Shown: positions 49,008-57,687, counted from the first letter of the stretch. The stretch: DNA of 64,000 nt from Streptomyces cinerochromogenes (GCF_014648635.1 NZ_BMRM01000029.1:16404-80403), one strand, 5' to 3'. Notes: generated by a model from the letters alone, not told the origin. Program-made: numbers and translations.

Positions 49008-50129
49008 ATGAGCCTCGACGACACCACCACGCGGGATCCCGCGCTCGTCGTGCACCTGAACGGCAGCGGCGGCACCCTCAGGAGCTGGGTCGTGATCGAC
49101 ACCCTGGTCGACGGCCTCGCGATGGGCGGCGTCCGGATGACCCCCGGGGTGACCCGGGAGGAGGTGGCCGGCCTCGCCCGCGACATGACCCAGAAGTTCA
49201 CCCTCGCGGGCCTGCGCATCGGCGGCGCCAAGGGCGGCATCGTCTCCGACGGCAGCAACCGCGAGGAGACCTTCCGCACCTTCGGACGCACCGTCAAGCC
49301 GCTGCTGCACGGCGGCATCCACCTCGGCATCGACATGGGCGTCACCCCCGCCGACCGGGCCGTCTTCTTCGACGAGGCGGGCTACGACCCGCGCTACCGG
49401 CTGGGCGCCCCGGACATGCCGATCGACTGGCGCACCTACTACGAGCCGCTCATCGACGTCACCGGGCACGGCGTCGGCGTCGCCGCCGTCACCGCCCTGG
49501 AGGCGAGCGGCCGTACCGGACCCGCCCGGGTCGTGGTGCAGGGCTTCGGCGCGGTGGGCCGGGCGGTCGCCCGGTTCCTGGAGGACCGCGGCCACGTCGT
49601 CGTGGGCGTCGCGGACGCACAGGGCACCATCAGCGCCGACCGGCTGCCGGTGGCCGACCTGATCGCCGTCACCGACGAGTTCGGGCTGATCGACCGCTCC
49701 CGCCTGCCCGAGCACGTCACCCTCTCCAGCGGCCCCGACGCCTGGCTCGACGTCGACGCCGACCTGCTGGTCCTCGCCGCCCAGAAGCACGCCCTGAACG
49801 CCGGGAACGCGCACCGGCTGCGCGCCGGCCTGGTGGTCGAGGGCGCCAACCTCGCCTCCGACGCCGAGGGGCGGGAGAAGGCCCGGGCGGCCGGCGCCAC
49901 CCTGGTGCCGGGCGTCATCGCCAACATCGGCGGCGCCGGCGCGGCGGCCCTCGCCGTCACCCGGGTCGTGCCCTTCGAGCTGGCGGCCGAGGCGCGCAAG
50001 GCGTGGGTCTTCGACTGGATCGGCGACCGGGTACGGGACAACACCCGGGCCCTGCTGGAGATCGCCGCCGGACGCGCCGGCGACCCGCTGCCGGAGCTGC
50101 TCGCGGTGCGACGCGGAGAACTGCGATGA
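49008..50129 (+). CDS. Glu/Leu/Phe/Val-type amino-acid dehydrogenase
   Basis: A 373-residue NAD(P)-dependent dehydrogenase. Catalytic Lys75 lies in GLRIGGAKGGIVSDG and an acidic residue in HLGIDMGVTPAD (Asp109); the Rossmann motif QGFGAVGRAVARF follows at about residue 180. It interconverts an amino acid and a 2-oxo acid plus ammonia. In this operon it may make the amino acid loaded on the carrier, or oxidatively deaminate an intermediate, possibly with ammonia from the GATase-like protein. Stop overlaps the ligase start (ATGA). Confidence 0.85.
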   Translation: MSLDDTTTRDPALVVHLNGSGGTLRSWVVIDTLVDGLAMGGVRMTPGVTREEVAGLARDMTQKFTLAGLRIGGAKGGIVSDGSNREETFRTFGRTVKPLLHGGIHLGIDMGVTPADRAVFFDEAGYDPRYRLGAPDMPIDWRTYYEPLIDVTGHGVGVAAVTALEASGRTGPARVVVQGFGAVGRAVARFLEDRGHVVVGVADAQGTISADRLPVADLIAVTDEFGLIDRSRLPEHVTLSSGPDAWLDVDADLLVLAAQKHALNAGNAHRLRAGLVVEGANLASDAEGREKARAAGATLVPGVIANIGGAGAAALAVTRVVPFELAAEARKAWVFDWIGDRVRDNTRALLEIAAGRAGDPLPELLAVRRGELR

Positions 50130-51793
50130 CGACGATCGTTCCCCCCGCACACATACCGGCGCCGGCCCCGGCGCCGGCCACGGACCGCGCGGCCGAGTAC
50201 CGGTCGCGCGGCTGGTGGAGGGACGAGACGTTCCTCGACGACCTGCGGCGGCAGGCCCGGACACGGCCGCGGAAGCTGGCCGTCGCCGGGCGCCGCCTGG
50301 GCGAGGCGCGTACCGACACCCTCGACTACGCCGAACTCGCCCTCCTCACCGACCGGTTCGCCGGAGCGCTGCTCGAACTCGACGTCCGGCGGGGGGACGT
50401 CGTCGCGGTCCAGCTGCCCAACCGGTGGGAGATGGTGCCGCTGATGTACGCGTGCATGGCCGTCGGCGCCGTCATCTGTCCCATCGCGCCGGAGTGCCAG
50501 GGCGAGGAACTGCGCCACCGCCTCGAACTCACCGGGGCCCGGCTGTGCGTCACGGTCGCCGAGTGGGACGGACACCCGCTCGCCCGGAACATCGCCGCGC
50601 TCCGCGACGAACTGCCGCTGGAGCGGGTCGCCGTGGTCGGCGGCCAGGCTCCCGAGGGCACCCTCGACTTCCACGAGCGCTTCGTGGCGGTGCCCTGGGA
50701 GGACACGCACATGGGCGACCTGGAGGGCCGCGCGCTCGGCCCCGACGAGCCGTTCGTGGTGCTGTTCACCTCCGGTACGACCGGCTTCTCCAAGGGAGTC
50801 GTCCACAGCCAGAACACCGTGCACTCGGGCGTGCGCGGCTACGTGGACACCTTCCTGCTCCGCGACGACCTGGTGGCCGTCGTCACCACGCCGCTGGTGC
50901 ACTACTCCGGCTTCGGCCAGGGCATCCTCGCGGGCGTGATGCTCGGCGGGACGATCGCCTTCCAGGACGGCAGGAACCACACCAGCCTGCTGGACCTGGC
51001 GGAGCGGTACCGGGCCACCCTGCTGTACGGTCCGCCGCCCACGCTCCTCGGTGTGGCGGCGGCCCAGCGCGCCGACCGGCACGACGTGGCCAGCCTCCGC
51101 TACACCGTCACCGGGGCCCAACCGGTGCTCCAGGAGCTGGTGGACGAGTTGCGCGACACGTTCGACACCGCCACGTACTCGGTGTGGGGCATGTCGGAGT
51201 TCGGCCCGATCACCATCAGCCGGCTCGACTACGACCAGGACTGGTCCGCGCACAGCCACGGCCGGGCGATCGACGCCATGGAGATCCGCATCGACCGGTG
51301 CGACGACCCCGGCCGGCGGGCCCCGGTGGGCCGGCTGCGGGTGCGCGGCGCCTCCCAGGCGCTCGGCTACTACCGCAACCAGCGCGCCTTCGACGCGGAA
51401 CTGACCGCGGACGGCTGGTTCGACACCGGCGATGTGGCGCGGGAGGACGGCCGTGGCGGCATCCGCGTCCTGGGCCGGGCGAAGGACGCCGTCCTGCGGG
51501 ACGGGATCGTCGTCCCGATGGCCGAGCTGGAGGCGATCCTCTGCGCCCACCCGAGGATCGCCGAGGCGACGCTGGTCGGGCCCACCGGGCGGACGGACGA
51601 CCCCCTGGTGGCCTTCGTCGTGCCCCGCGGCGGGGTCCGGCCCGCGCTCCGGGAGGTCCGGGAGCACCTGCTCGACCGCGGGCAGGACCCCCGCTTCCTG
51701 CCGGACCGGCTGGAACTGGTCGAGGCCCTGCCCAAGACCCTCACCGGCAAGGTGAAGAAGGCGGAGCTCAGGCGGCGCCTCGCCGGAACCTGA
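50126..51793 (+). CDS. Acyl-CoA ligase-like adenylating enzyme
   Basis: A 555-residue class I adenylate-forming enzyme (ANL superfamily). The P-loop A3 motif VLFTSGTTGFSKGVVHS is at about residues 212-228, the A5 region reads YSVWGMSEFGPIT, the A8 hinge is GRAKDAVLRDG, and the catalytic Lys is in PKTLTGKVKK (about 541). A Pro/Ala-rich N-terminus precedes it. It activates a carboxylic acid as an AMP ester, with CoA or an amine acceptor. Length and DGR-like HPRIAEATLVG fit acyl-CoA ligases. It ends the operon at a hairpin, and could activate an aryl/alkyl acid or the cluster amino acid. Confidence 0.87.
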   Translation: MTTIVPPAHIPAPAPAPATDRAAEYRSRGWWRDETFLDDLRRQARTRPRKLAVAGRRLGEARTDTLDYAELALLTDRFAGALLELDVRRGDVVAVQLPNRWEMVPLMYACMAVGAVICPIAPECQGEELRHRLELTGARLCVTVAEWDGHPLARNIAALRDELPLERVAVVGGQAPEGTLDFHERFVAVPWEDTHMGDLEGRALGPDEPFVVLFTSGTTGFSKGVVHSQNTVHSGVRGYVDTFLLRDDLVAVVTTPLVHYSGFGQGILAGVMLGGTIAFQDGRNHTSLLDLAERYRATLLYGPPPTLLGVAAAQRADRHDVASLRYTVTGAQPVLQELVDELRDTFDTATYSVWGMSEFGPITISRLDYDQDWSAHSHGRAIDAMEIRIDRCDDPGRRAPVGRLRVRGASQALGYYRNQRAFDAELTADGWFDTGDVAREDGRGGIRVLGRAKDAVLRDGIVVPMAELEAILCAHPRIAEATLVGPTGRTDDPLVAFVVPRGGVRPALREVREHLLDRGQDPRFLPDRLELVEALPKTLTGKVKKAELRRRLAGT

Positions 51794-51815
51794 CCCGGCC
51801 CGCCCCGCACAGCGC

Positions 51816-51843
51816 GGCGGCACTGCCCTCGGGCGGTGCCGCC
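51816..51843. terminator. Hairpin between convergent operons
   Basis: 13-bp arms 51816-51828 and 51831-51843 (one G-T pair) with a 2-nt loop lie between the + strand ligase gene and the - strand monooxygenase gene. Confidence 0.6.
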
Positions 51844-51867
51844 GTGCTCTCGCGTGGCCACGGCGTC

Positions 51868-52914
51868 CTACGCCGGCCAGGGGCCCGCGTGGGGAAGTCC
51901 GTAGCTGTCGGCGATCAGGGACAGCGACATGAGCCGCTCCTCCAGGCCGTGCGCGTTGGAGGCGAGCATGAGTTCGTCGGCGTCCGTGTACTTCGCCAGC
52001 GTGTCCAGCTGGTCCCGCACCGAGTCCGGTGTGCCGTGGACGGCGTTCTCCAGCCAGCCGGCGAGGATCTCCTGCTCGTTCGCGGTGAACACGTGGGACC
52101 TGGCCTCCGCGGGGGTGGGCACGAGCCCCGGGCGTCCGCTGCGGAACCGCACCGTGGTCAGGGCCCCGGTGCGCGCCTGGTCCCGGGCCTGCTCCTCGGT
52201 CTCCGCGGCGAACGCGAAGACGCCCACGACGGTGTAGGGCTCGGCCAGCGCGGGGGAGGGGCGGAACGACTGCCGGTACAGCTCCAGCGCGGGGAGGGTG
52301 TTGCGGGCGGCGAAGTGGTGCGCGAAGGCGAAGGGCAGCCCCAGCAGTCCGGCCAGCCGGGCGCTGAACCCGGAGGAGCCGAGCAGCCACACGGCGGGCC
52401 GCCCCACCGAGTCCCCCTGGACCGGGCCGGGTACCGCGTGCACGCGGCGGCGGTACGGGTGCCCTTCGGGGAAGTCGTCGTCGAGGAAGGCCATGAGTTC
52501 GGCGACGTCGGCCGGGAAGGAGTCGCCCGTCGCCGGCCCGTCGGTCCGCCGCAGTGCCCGCGCGGTCACCTGGTCGGTGCCCGGGGCGCGCCCGAGTCCC
52601 AGGTCCACCCGCCCGGGGGCCATCGCCTCCAGGGTGTGGAACTGCTCGGCGACGACCAGAGGGGCGTGGTGGGGCAGCATCACGCCCCCGGAACCCAGCC
52701 GGATCCGGTCGGTCTGCGCGGCGAGGTACGCCAGGATCACCGCGGGGCTGCTGCTGGCTATGCCGGGCATCGAGTGGTGCTCGGCGACCCAGTAGCGCCG
52801 GAAACCGCGGGCTTCGGCCAGCCGGGCGAGGAGCGCGGAGGTCCGCAGCGCCTCCCGCGGGGTGTGGCCCTCTCCGACCGCCACCAGGTCGAGAACGGAC
52901 AGGCCGTAGGCCAT
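51868..52914 (-). CDS. Luciferase-like flavin monooxygenase (MsnO8-like)
   Basis: A 348-residue LLM-class flavoprotein. The N-terminal SVLDLVAVGEGHTPREAL, RYWVAEHHSMPGIASSSPAV and GSGGVMLPHHAPLVVAEQF blocks match the MsnO8-like group. These enzymes use reduced FMN/F420 and O2 to hydroxylate or oxidise a metabolite. ATG 52914 is chosen for its GAAGGGA Shine-Dalgarno; an upstream in-frame ATG (52959) is possible. It is separated from the FAH-fold gene by a strong hairpin, suggesting partial read-through or a separate promoter. Confidence 0.82.
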   Translation of the reverse strand: MAYGLSVLDLVAVGEGHTPREALRTSALLARLAEARGFRRYWVAEHHSMPGIASSSPAVILAYLAAQTDRIRLGSGGVMLPHHAPLVVAEQFHTLEAMAPGRVDLGLGRAPGTDQVTARALRRTDGPATGDSFPADVAELMAFLDDDFPEGHPYRRRVHAVPGPVQGDSVGRPAVWLLGSSGFSARLAGLLGLPFAFAHHFAARNTLPALELYRQSFRPSPALAEPYTVVGVFAFAAETEEQARDQARTGALTTVRFRSGRPGLVPTPAEARSHVFTANEQEILAGWLENAVHGTPDSVRDQLDTLAKYTDADELMLASNAHGLEERLMSLSLIADSYGLPHAGPWPA

Positions 52915-52970
52915 CGTCGGTGTCCCTTCGTCGTCGCGCACGTGTGCGCGGTCCGTCATGAGAAAAGGCC

Positions 52971-53015
52971 CGGGCCGGGGTGTGCGGGGGAAGCGAACCC
53001 GCACACCCCGGCCCG
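52971..53015 (-). terminator. 18-bp-arm hairpin between the FAH-fold and monooxygenase genes
   Basis: Perfect 18-bp arms (52971-52988, 52998-53015) with a 9-nt loop lie inside the minus-strand operon, just after the FAH-fold gene. It may terminate or attenuate expression of the monooxygenase. Confidence 0.65.
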
Positions 53016-53038
53016 AGCGCCTGAGGGATCCGTCCCGG

Positions 53039-53932
53039 CTACCTCGGGGCGGCGGCCCCGTACCGGACCTCGTTCGCCAGGACCACGCCGTGGCTGGACA
53101 CGTCGATGACCATCCGGTCGCCGTTCTCGATCCGGAAGCCGTCGTGGTAGGTGGCCTTGTCCGCGCCGAGGAACAGGTAGTTGACCAGGCCGGGCCGGCG
53201 CAGCGCCGGGTACGAGAACAGGTACTCCGCCATGTCCGGGATCCGGTGGAAGAGGGAGTCGGCGCCGCACGAGAAGCCGCCCTGCCAGGCCCGGGCGCCG
53301 TCACGCTCGATGGTGACGCTGCCGGTCACCTTCTCGGGCGGGGTGCCGAGGAACAGCCACGGCGTGATCGAGGTCTCGCACAGCTTGGCGTACGGCGTCC
53401 ACGCCCACGGGTTCTTCAGGTGCAGGCCGATGTCGTTCAGGTCGTTGCCGAAGGTGTAGCCGGCGTAGTGCGGGACTCCCTCCTCGTCGTTGGCGTACAC
53501 CAGGACGACCTCGGGTTCCTCCAGCAGCCAGACGGGGTCGGCCGGGGTGGTGAGCGGCTCGTCGGGCATCCTCAGCCAGGAACCGAAGCCCTTGATGTAG
53601 TAGTTCGGGGCGGTGAACTCCTCGTCCGGTTCCGGGGCCCGGTCGAACTTGGAGCGGTGCGTGCCCATGAAGCCGTTGATCAGGGCGTTGTTGGAGGCGG
53701 TGGGCAGCAGCGGCGGGAGGAACCTCAGGCCGGCGCCGCCCGGTTCCACCTCGATCCGCCCGCTCTGCCCGGCCACGGCGGACAGCAGGTCCCCGGGGCC
53801 GTCGCCGGTGACGAGCGCGGCCTGCAACTGGCCGTCGGCCACCGGGTACAGGGTGAGGGGGCTGCCGGGCACCGGCAGGCCGTGGCCCGCGTACCGCCGG
53901 CCCTGGTACTCGCACTCGAAGATGATGGACAT
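53039..53932 (-). CDS. FAH-superfamily enzyme (AraD1-like)
   Basis: A 297-residue protein with the fumarylacetoacetate-hydrolase fold. The metal site is seen in WLLEEPEVVLVY (Glu139 and Glu141) and YTFGNDLNDIGL (Asp164); the following LKNPWAWTPYAKLCET resembles the NPLYLPQAK block of AraD1-like dehydratases. FAH-fold enzymes hydrolyse C-C bonds in diketo acids, decarboxylate oxo acids or dehydrate sugar acids. GAGGAG precedes ATG 53932, which is 16 bp after the MFS stop. Its target in this pathway is unknown. Confidence 0.75.
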   Translation of the reverse strand: MSIIFECEYQGRRYAGHGLPVPGSPLTLYPVADGQLQAALVTGDGPGDLLSAVAGQSGRIEVEPGGAGLRFLPPLLPTASNNALINGFMGTHRSKFDRAPEPDEEFTAPNYYIKGFGSWLRMPDEPLTTPADPVWLLEEPEVVLVYANDEEGVPHYAGYTFGNDLNDIGLHLKNPWAWTPYAKLCETSITPWLFLGTPPEKVTGSVTIERDGARAWQGGFSCGADSLFHRIPDMAEYLFSYPALRRPGLVNYLFLGADKATYHDGFRIENGDRMVIDVSSHGVVLANEVRYGAAAPR

Positions 53933-53948
53933 GGCTGTCAGGGTCTCC

Positions 53949-55187
53949 TCAGGAGTGGGCGGATGAGTGGGGGGCCGGGAACCCGTGGGTACGGGAGGCG
54001 AGCACGATCGCGAGGACCGGGACCAGGAGGACCAGCACCGTCCAGGGGAAGGCGTCCGCTCCCACGGCGTCCAGCAGGAGGCCGCCGGCGATGCCGCCGC
54101 CGGCCATCGCGACGTTCCACAGGGTGACCAGCATGGCCTGGGCCGCCTCGGCCGCCTCCCCGCCCGCCTGGCCGCCCGCGGTCTGCAGCAGGGTGGGCAC
54201 CCCGCCCCAGCCGAGCCCCCACAGGGCGGCGGCGACGTAGACCAGGGCGTCGGTCCCGGAGAAGGCGCCCATGACGGCGACGGCGACGCCGACCAGCAGG
54301 GTGCTCACGATGGTCAGGGTGCGCAGGTGGCGGTGGATGCCCGCGCCGACGACCCAGATGCTGACCAGGCAGGCGACGCCGAAGACGAGCAGGACCGCGT
54401 CCGCCCGGTCGCCCATGCCGATGTCGTCGAGGAAGGTGGCGATGTAGGCGTACAGGAGGGTGTGGGCCAGGACGAAGACCAGGGTGACGGTCAGCACCGC
54501 GGCGACGCCCGGCACGCGCAGGGTGCTGCGCATGGGGATCTTGCCGCCGGCCGGCTGACCGGGGTGGTCGGGTGCGGCGGCCGTGATCCACCCGAGCAGC
54601 ACCACGGTCAGGGCGGTCATCGCGAGGAAGGCGGCCTGCCAGGAGACCACCCGCCCCACGAACGTCCCGGCCGGCACGCCCAGGGACAGGGCGACGGGGA
54701 TCCCGGCCATGGCGATCGCGATGGCGCGGCCCTCCTGGTGCGGGGCGACCATACGGCGGGCGTAGCCGGCCAGCAGGGCCCACGCCAGGCCGGCGGCGAC
54801 ACCGGCGACGAACCGGGCGGCCAGGGTGAGCGGGTAGTTCGCCGACAGGGCGGTCACGGTGTTGGCGACGGCGAAACCGGCCATGGCGGTCAGCAGCAGC
54901 CGCTTGCGGGGCCAGCCCGCGGTGGCCGCGGACAGCGGGATCGCGGTGAGCACCGTCCCCAGCGCGTAGACGGTCACCGTCTGCCCGGTGGCCGACTCGC
55001 TGGTGTGCAGGCTGGAACTCATGTCGGGCAGCAGCCCGGCGGGCAGGGTCTCGGTGAGACTGGTGATGAACACCGCGACGGCCAGCGCGAGCAGCGCGGC
55101 CATCGGCAGCTTCTGCTGCGCCGCGGGCGTCTGCCCGGGTGCGGGGACTGGGGTGGCGGTGCCGGTGGTCGGCTCGGCGCTTGTCAT
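53949..55187 (-). CDS. MFS exporter of the DHA1 type (paralogue 2)
   Basis: A 412-residue, 12-helix transporter with ITSLTETLPAGLLPDMS, AGIPVALSLGVPAGTFVG and LVYVAAALWGLGWGGVPTLLQTA, and a Pro/Thr-rich N-terminus. It is about 70 percent identical by eye to the MFS at 37811-39052, pointing to a duplication. It sits between the aminotransferase and the FAH-fold gene in the LysW2 operon, so it is the likeliest exporter of the product. ATG 55187 is chosen. Confidence 0.86.
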   Translation of the reverse strand: MTSAEPTTGTATPVPAPGQTPAAQQKLPMAALLALAVAVFITSLTETLPAGLLPDMSSSLHTSESATGQTVTVYALGTVLTAIPLSAATAGWPRKRLLLTAMAGFAVANTVTALSANYPLTLAARFVAGVAAGLAWALLAGYARRMVAPHQEGRAIAIAMAGIPVALSLGVPAGTFVGRVVSWQAAFLAMTALTVVLLGWITAAAPDHPGQPAGGKIPMRSTLRVPGVAAVLTVTLVFVLAHTLLYAYIATFLDDIGMGDRADAVLLVFGVACLVSIWVVGAGIHRHLRTLTIVSTLLVGVAVAVMGAFSGTDALVYVAAALWGLGWGGVPTLLQTAGGQAGGEAAEAAQAMLVTLWNVAMAGGGIAGGLLLDAVGADAFPWTVLVLLVPVLAIVLASRTHGFPAPHSSAHS

Positions 55188-55251
55188 GGTGGGTGCCTTC
55201 GAGGTGAGGGGCGAGCCCGGCGTGGAAGGGTCCTCCCGGGGCGGGAACGGA

Positions 55252-56538
55252 TCAGGGCCGCGCGGTGCGGGCGCCGGTGAGATCGGCCAGTGCGGCGCCG
55301 AACTGCTCCAGGTTCCGGTGGATCCAGGGCAGTTCGAGCGGGTCCGGCGCCATGAGCGCGGCGGTGCGCCGCTCGTCGTCCTCGCCGTACAGACGGCTGG
55401 TCGCGACCCGGATCCGCAACGGGTCGCCGGGCTCCCCGAACGCGCTCGCCGGGAGCACCCCGACGCCGTGCCGCTCGACCAGGAACCGGACCAGGTCCGC
55501 ACCGCCGTGCACGTCGTGGATCCGGGCCAGCCGGTCCCGCAGCGGTTCGAAGTCCGGGTACAGGTAACAGGTCGCGCGGACCGGGCCGAGGAGCGCGCCC
55601 GCGTCGGTGAGCCGGCCGGCGACCGCGCGCACCACGCTCTCGTGCAGCCGTCGGCTCGCGGCGACACGTTCGGTGATCTCCGGCGGCTCGCCGAAGGCGT
55701 ACGCGGCCGCGGCCTGCACCGGCGCCGGAGGGCTCGACCAGATCTGGCTGGCGACCGAGACGAGACGGCCGTGCAGCAAGCGCCCCGGCCCGCTGTCGGG
55801 GAGCCGGGCCACACCGGTGCGCCAGCCGCCGACGGCCAGGTTCTTGGTGAGCCCGGTGGTGACGACGGTGCGCTCCGGGGCGTGCCGGGCCGGGGACTCG
55901 ACGGGGAGCGAGGTGTCGTAGACGAGGTCGCAGTAGATCTCGTCGGAGACGACGACGAGGTCGAGTTCCCGGGCCACGGCCGCCAGACGCCGCACCGTGT
56001 CGGGCGGGGCGACGGCCCCGGTCGGGTTGTCCGGCAGGGTCACCACCACGCACCGGGGATCCCTGCCCGCCGAGCGCGCCGCGGTGACGGCCGCGCGCAG
56101 CAGCTCCGGGTCCGGCACCCCGCCCCGGCCCGCGGCGATGGGCACGGGGACGGGACGGGCGCCCGCGAGCCGGGCCTGGGCGGCGTAGCTGACCCAGCTG
56201 GGCACCGGCACGACCACGTCCCCGCCGATGGCCAGCAGCAGCGCGAACAGCAGCGGCTTGCTGCCCGGACCGGCCACGACCAGCCCGGGATCGGTGGCGA
56301 GGCCGCGCCGCCCCCAGTACCCGGCGGCCGCGGCGCGCAGCGCCCGGCTGCCGGACACGGGGCCGTACGCGTTCTCGTCCGCGGCGGCGGCGAGCCGCCG
56401 GCGCAGTGCGGGCAGCACGGGCAGACCGATCTCCCCGCCCGCCATCGCCAGCACCTGTTCCCCGGCTCGGCGCCTGGTGTCCAGGGCCTCGTCGGCGGCC
56501 AGGGTCGCCGACATGGATACGGACGGGGCGTCGGACAT
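55252..56538 (-). CDS. PLP-dependent class I aminotransferase
   Basis: A 428-residue fold-type I aminotransferase (aspartate aminotransferase-like). It has substrate-binding NAYGPVSG (about residue 56), NPTG at 171, Asp199 (VSDEIYCD), the PLP Lys232 in TGLTKNLAVGGWRTG and Arg240. In lysine biosynthesis the carrier-bound semialdehyde is aminated by LysJ, a class III enzyme; this class I protein could play the same role or act on a free oxo acid. It starts 4 bp after the second LysW-like gene, supporting action on the carrier. Confidence 0.85.
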   Translation of the reverse strand: MSDAPSVSMSATLAADEALDTRRRAGEQVLAMAGGEIGLPVLPALRRRLAAAADENAYGPVSGSRALRAAAAGYWGRRGLATDPGLVVAGPGSKPLLFALLLAIGGDVVVPVPSWVSYAAQARLAGARPVPVPIAAGRGGVPDPELLRAAVTAARSAGRDPRCVVVTLPDNPTGAVAPPDTVRRLAAVARELDLVVVSDEIYCDLVYDTSLPVESPARHAPERTVVTTGLTKNLAVGGWRTGVARLPDSGPGRLLHGRLVSVASQIWSSPPAPVQAAAAYAFGEPPEITERVAASRRLHESVVRAVAGRLTDAGALLGPVRATCYLYPDFEPLRDRLARIHDVHGGADLVRFLVERHGVGVLPASAFGEPGDPLRIRVATSRLYGEDDERRTAALMAPDPLELPWIHRNLEQFGAALADLTGARTARP

Positions 56539-56542
56539 GCTG

Positions 56543-56728
56543 TCACTGCCCCCAGTCGCGCAGCTGGACCTCGACCATCTCCAGGGTCAGCCGGCCGTCG
56601 GTGACGTCCTCCACGCGGAGGGTCAGCATGCACTCGGGGCAGGAGAGCGTCTCGCCCTGGACGACCGGCGGGACGGTCAGATCGGTCTCGCACTCGGGGC
56701 AGGCGCCGGTGAGGGTGGCGCTGGACAT
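56543..56728 (-). CDS. LysW-like amino-group carrier protein 2, C-terminal Gln
   Basis: A 61-residue zinc-ribbon carrier with the same spacing and tail (CPEC at 10-13 and 30-33, end VQLRDWGQ) as the first copy; 49 of 61 residues are identical. The last codon is again CAG. It is the first gene of the minus-strand operon, followed by the aminotransferase. A GGAG Shine-Dalgarno precedes ATG 56728. Two carriers with identical tails but one LysX suggest either dosage or distinct downstream partners. Confidence 0.87.
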   Translation of the reverse strand: MSSATLTGACPECETDLTVPPVVQGETLSCPECMLTLRVEDVTDGRLTLEMVEVQLRDWGQ

Positions 56729-56803
56729 GGATCGACTCCGTTCGTGAGGCGGGTGACGGTCCACCACCTTCCAACGCACCGCGGGAAAGAGTAAGAGCAG
56801 CCC

Positions 56804-56880
56804 CGTCAATTCTCTGTAGTGGATTGTCAAGGAGTGTCAAGACGGGACGGAGTTGCAAGATTGCCCTGGTGGAATGTCAA
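56804..56880 (-). promoter_or_regulatory. TTGACA direct repeats upstream of the second LysW operon
   Basis: On the minus strand, TTGACA words end at 56875, 56835 and 56825 (plus coordinates of the TGTCAA starts), with a TTGACG variant at 56804; spacings are 40, 10 and 21 bp, near multiples of one helical turn. They match the TGACA array before the first operon and also lie upstream of the divergent racemase-family gene. Confidence 0.5.
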
Positions 56881-56931
56881 GTCCGCCGGATTACCGCCGC
56901 CGATGCCCTGAGCAGCAACTAACGTGCCGCC

Positions 56932-57687
56932 ATGGACATTTTCCCGCTGCCCCGCCTCGGGCTGGTCGTGCCGCCGGAAAACCCGCTGGCAGAACCGGAG
57001 TTCAACCGTCTCGTCGGCGCCGAGCTGAATGTGTACACCACGCGTTTCCCGCTGACTCCCGGAATGGGCGTGAAGGAAACGATGCTGCGGTACAACGACG
57101 TTCTCGCGGACACGCTCGGCACCTTCGGCCGTATGCGTCTGGACGCCGCCGTGGTGGCGTGCAACGCCTCGCACTATCTGCTGGGACCCGAGGGCGACCG
57201 CGCTTTCGTCGCCGAACTGTCGGAACGCTTCGGCTACCCCGTGCAGTCGACGACGCGGGCCATCCTCGCGGTGTGCGAGCACTTCGGGATATCCCGCCTG
57301 ACGCTCGTCTCCCCCTACTGGGACTGGCTGACGGAGACGTCCCGTTCCTTCTGGGAGGAGGCCGGAGTCGCGGTCGACCGGGTCGTCCTCGCCCCGGCCG
57401 TGCCGGACCCGGAGGAGAAGGACCACGAGTTCGATCCGTACCGGGTGACGACCCGGACCCTCCTGGAGCGGGTACGCGCCGCCGGCCTGCCCGACGACGG
57501 GGCCGTCCTCTTCACGGGCACGGGCATGGGCACGCTGGCCGCCCTCGCCGAACTCGACCGCGAGGCCGGCCGGACCACGCTGCTGACGTCCAACCTCGCG
57601 GCGGCCTGGTGGGCGCGGCGGGCGGTGGGGGCCGCCGGCGCGGAGGTCCACCCGCTCCTGGAGCGCCTGGAACGCGGCGCGCGCTGA
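56932..57687 (+). CDS. Asp/Glu racemase / maleate isomerase-like protein with one catalytic Cys
   Basis: A 251-residue protein of the Asp/Glu racemase superfamily, nearest the maleate isomerase/arylmalonate decarboxylase branch. The first catalytic Cys is present (Cys77, VVACNASHYLLG), but the second half-site reads AVLFTGTGMGTLAAL, with Thr/Gly where the second Cys should be. Two-base racemisation is thus unlikely; decarboxylation, isomerisation or another Cys-dependent reaction is possible. It is divergent from the LysW2 operon and shares its regulatory region. ATG 56932. Confidence 0.75.
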   Translation: MDIFPLPRLGLVVPPENPLAEPEFNRLVGAELNVYTTRFPLTPGMGVKETMLRYNDVLADTLGTFGRMRLDAAVVACNASHYLLGPEGDRAFVAELSERFGYPVQSTTRAILAVCEHFGISRLTLVSPYWDWLTETSRSFWEEAGVAVDRVVLAPAVPDPEEKDHEFDPYRVTTRTLLERVRAAGLPDDGAVLFTGTGMGTLAALAELDREAGRTTLLTSNLAAAWWARRAVGAAGAEVHPLLERLERGAR

